Source: Ferroglobus sp. (GTDB lineage Archaea; Halobacteriota; Archaeoglobi; Archaeoglobales; Archaeoglobaceae). Taken from it: 5,878 nt of DNA. Below, one piece after another: positions 5,030-5,878 of the stretch (position 1 is its first letter; every line of letters starts with the position of its first letter). The notes beneath the pieces were generated by a model, which was given only the letters and a program-made list of their open reading frames with translations, was not told the DNA's origin and did not search any database. Location: contig WAQS01000104.1 in NCBI GenBank assembly GCA_015520115.1, positions 1 to 5,878 on the forward strand, in the 5' to 3' direction. The position numbers and the translations under genes were made by a program.

Positions 5030-5070
5030 GGCAACTCTTGAGCACAAGATTAACTTTTCCTCAAGCTGCC
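5030..5070. repeat. Imperfect inverted repeat after the toxin gene
   Basis: GGCA (5030-5033) and CTTGAG (5037-5042) pair with CTCAAG (5060-5065) and TGCC (5067-5070). This gives a 10-bp interrupted stem with a small asymmetric internal loop and a 17-base terminal loop. It starts 23 bases after the toxin stop. It may stabilise the 3' end of the toxin mRNA or be part of a small RNA. Confidence 0.4.
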
Positions 5071-5106
5071 ATGTTTCGTGGATTTCTGAAGGTAGCTTCA
5101 AGAATG

Positions 5107-5123
5107 AGGTACTTTACCTTTTT
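5107..5123 (+). terminator. Small hairpin plus T-run, possible end of the toxin-antitoxin transcript
   Basis: AGGTA (5107-5111) and TACCT (5115-5119) form a short perfect stem with a 3-base loop that runs directly into five T (5119-5123). It resembles an intrinsic terminator, though the stem is weak, and in archaea the T-run is the important part. A second run of six T at 5195-5200 is a backup candidate. Confidence 0.4.
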
Positions 5124-5135
5124 GCTCGGTCTTTG

Positions 5136-5171
5136 AGATTCTCTGAGAACATCCTTCAACTCTCAGAATCT
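5136..5171. repeat. Second imperfect inverted repeat in the gene-free stretch
   Basis: AGATTCT (5136-5142) and GAGA (5145-5148) pair with TCTC (5161-5164) and AGAATCT (5165-5171). The result is an 11-bp stem with a 2-base bulge and a 12-base loop. It lies between the two T-runs. Its role is unknown. Confidence 0.4.
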
Positions 5172-5194
5172 GTAATCTTCTAGCCTTTGTTTCG

Positions 5195-5200
5195 TTTTTT
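5195..5200 (+). terminator. T-run, probable archaeal terminator
   Basis: Six consecutive T in TTCGTTTTTTG lie about 190 bases after the toxin stop and well before the transporter promoter. They fit a hairpin-independent archaeal termination site for the upstream operon. Confidence 0.35.
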
Positions 5201-5225
5201 GTAAAGTGAGTAAACTACAAAACAA

Positions 5226-5247
5226 TCAAAAAATTTAATATTTTTGA
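5226..5247. promoter_or_regulatory. AT-rich inverted repeat upstream of the ammonium transporter, candidate regulator site
   Basis: TCAAAAA (5226-5232) and TTTTTGA (5241-5247) are exact inverted copies separated by 8 bases. The repeat lies about 70 bases upstream of the amt TATA box. The symmetry and spacing suit a dimeric regulator, and ammonium transporter genes are commonly controlled by nitrogen status. It does not match the GGAA-N6-TTCC operator of methanogen NrpR. Confidence 0.3.
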
Positions 5248-5310
5248 AGAATTTTTAGTGAATTAAGCAAATTTATGAAATTTTATGAGTAGTTGAGAAC
5301 ATTTGTTAAA

Positions 5311-5323
5311 TATATTTAAATAA
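5311..5323 (+). promoter_or_regulatory. TATA box of the ammonium transporter gene
   Basis: TATATTTAAATAA contains the archaeal consensus-like TTTAAATA (5315-5322), centred about 25 bases before the ATG at 5344. No Shine-Dalgarno precedes that ATG, so the transcript is probably leaderless. Confidence 0.65.
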
Positions 5324-5343
5324 GGCTGCTGGTTTCTCGTAGC

Positions 5344-5878
5344 ATGGAGTCTGGAGATCTGGCTTGGTTGATGGTAGCGACTGCCTTAGTGATGCTGATG
5401 GTGCCCGGAGTCGGTTTGTTCTACGCTGGGATGGTGAGGAAGAAGAACGCTGTTAACATGATCTCTCTAAGCTTTGCCGCACTGTTCTTGGCAAGCTTGC
5501 AGTGGTTTCTCGTAGGTTACTCCCTTGCCTTTTCGGAGTCGATAGCTGGAATTGTCGGAGATTTGAGCATGGCGGGATTGCTCAACGTGGAAATGGGGGA
5601 CTATGCTTTCGTAATCTTCCAGCTCATGTTTGCTGCCGTTACCCTTGCGATACTAACCTCGGCGATGGCGGAGAGAGTAAAGTTCTCTTCCTTCCTAATC
5701 TTCGGATTTCTATGGGTTACCTTAGTCTACAGCCCCCTCGCTCACTGGGTGTGGGGAAACGGGTGGCTTGCAGATCTCGGAGCTTTGGACTTTGCTGGAG
5801 GGACGGTAGTTCACATAAGCTCCGGCTTCTCAGCGTTGGCTCTGACTCTTGTGATAGGGAAAAGAATCGGTTTTGGAG
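5344..5878 (+). CDS. amt: Ammonium transporter, Amt family (N-terminal part; runs off the window)
   Basis: The first 178 codons encode an Amt/AmtB ammonium channel, a trimeric membrane protein that passes ammonium/ammonia into the cell. The start [10 protein letters not shown] leads into [16 protein letters not shown] (20-35), then [20 protein letters not shown] (92-111), [13 protein letters not shown] (130-142) and [15 protein letters not shown] (147-161), all signature stretches. Residues line up with E. coli AmtB at a constant offset of 11: Phe92 and Phe96 (F103, F107, the latter in the Phe gate), Trp137 (W148), Asp149 (D160) and His157 (H168 of the pore His pair). The second pore His lies outside the window. 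As in other archaeal Amt proteins there is no cleavable signal peptide and the first helix starts at once. The ATG at 5344 has a TATA box about 25 bases before it. A GlnK-type PII gene often follows amt but would lie beyond the window. Confidence 0.96.
   Translation, partial: MESGDLAWLMVATALVMLMVPGVGLFYAGMVRKKNAVNMISLSFAALFLASLQWFLVGYSLAFSESIAGIVGDLSMAGLLNVEMGDYAFVIFQLMFAAVTLAILTSAMAERVKFSSFLIFGFLWVTLVYSPLAHWVWGNGWLADLGALDFAGGTVVHISSGFSALALTLVIGKRIGFG

Larger units (their letters stand above)
5008..5343. other. 336-base gene-free stretch between the toxin and the ammonium transporter gene
   Basis: I find no convincing coding frame on either strand. The left part (5008-5200) has ordinary base composition and contains three potential hairpins (5030-5070, 5107-5119, 5136-5171) plus T-runs at 5119-5123 and 5195-5200, which probably end the toxin-antitoxin transcript. 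The right part (about 5200-5325) is strongly AT-rich, with an inverted repeat at 5226-5247 and the TATA box of the transporter gene. No tRNA, CRISPR repeat or transposon end was recognised. Confidence 0.7.

Noticed and set aside
5200..5343. NrpR-type operator (GGAA-N6-TTCC) before amt
   Set aside because: No such palindrome is present in the transporter's upstream region.
1..5878. CRISPR array, insertion sequence or transposase
   Set aside because: No regularly spaced repeats, transposase motifs or terminal inverted repeats of an insertion sequence were found.

Overview
The window looks archaeal, most likely from the Archaeoglobales. The Amt ammonium transporter at the right edge matches my memory of the Archaeoglobus fulgidus Amt proteins almost motif for motif. 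There is a stand-alone PRC-barrel protein of archaeal type, an archaeal-type thymidylate synthase fold, and an archaeal RelE-like toxin. Several genes have a TATA box centred about 25-28 bases before the ATG and no Shine-Dalgarno sequence, which is the pattern of leaderless archaeal transcripts. The tRNA encodes no CCA, and arginine codons are mostly AGA/AGG. The moderate AT content would suit a Ferroglobus-like member of the order, but the species is a guess.

Left block (1-2075, minus strand): a compact three-gene operon read leftwards. It holds a small PRC-barrel protein, a HyuA-type hydantoinase/oxoprolinase-family ATPase, and a histone deacetylase/acetylpolyamine amidohydrolase-family protein cut by the window edge. 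The last two are joined by a TTGA stop/start overlap with a strong Shine-Dalgarno sequence. A divergent promoter region (2076-2170) separates this operon from an unrecognised protein with about seven membrane segments (2171-2905, plus strand).

Middle block: the membrane-protein gene collides tail to tail with a thymidylate synthase-family gene (2887-4161, minus strand), and their ends overlap by 19 bases. This protein is the most interesting object here. It appears to be two complete archaeal-type thymidylate synthase domains in tandem. The second half keeps the catalytic cysteine and the surrounding substrate-binding residues. The first half keeps most of those residues at matching spacing but has threonine where the cysteine should be. 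The gene is divergent from a complete tRNA-Gly(GCC) at 4245-4318.

Right block: after the tRNA come about 250 bases with a nested inverted repeat, then a RelB/RelE-type toxin-antitoxin pair (4566-5007). Next is a roughly 336-base gene-free stretch holding several imperfect hairpins, T-runs and a very AT-rich promoter region. Last is the 5' part of an ammonium transporter gene (5344 to the window end). Apart from the left operon and the toxin-antitoxin pair, the genes look independently transcribed and functionally unrelated: nucleotide synthesis, tRNA, stress module, ammonium uptake.
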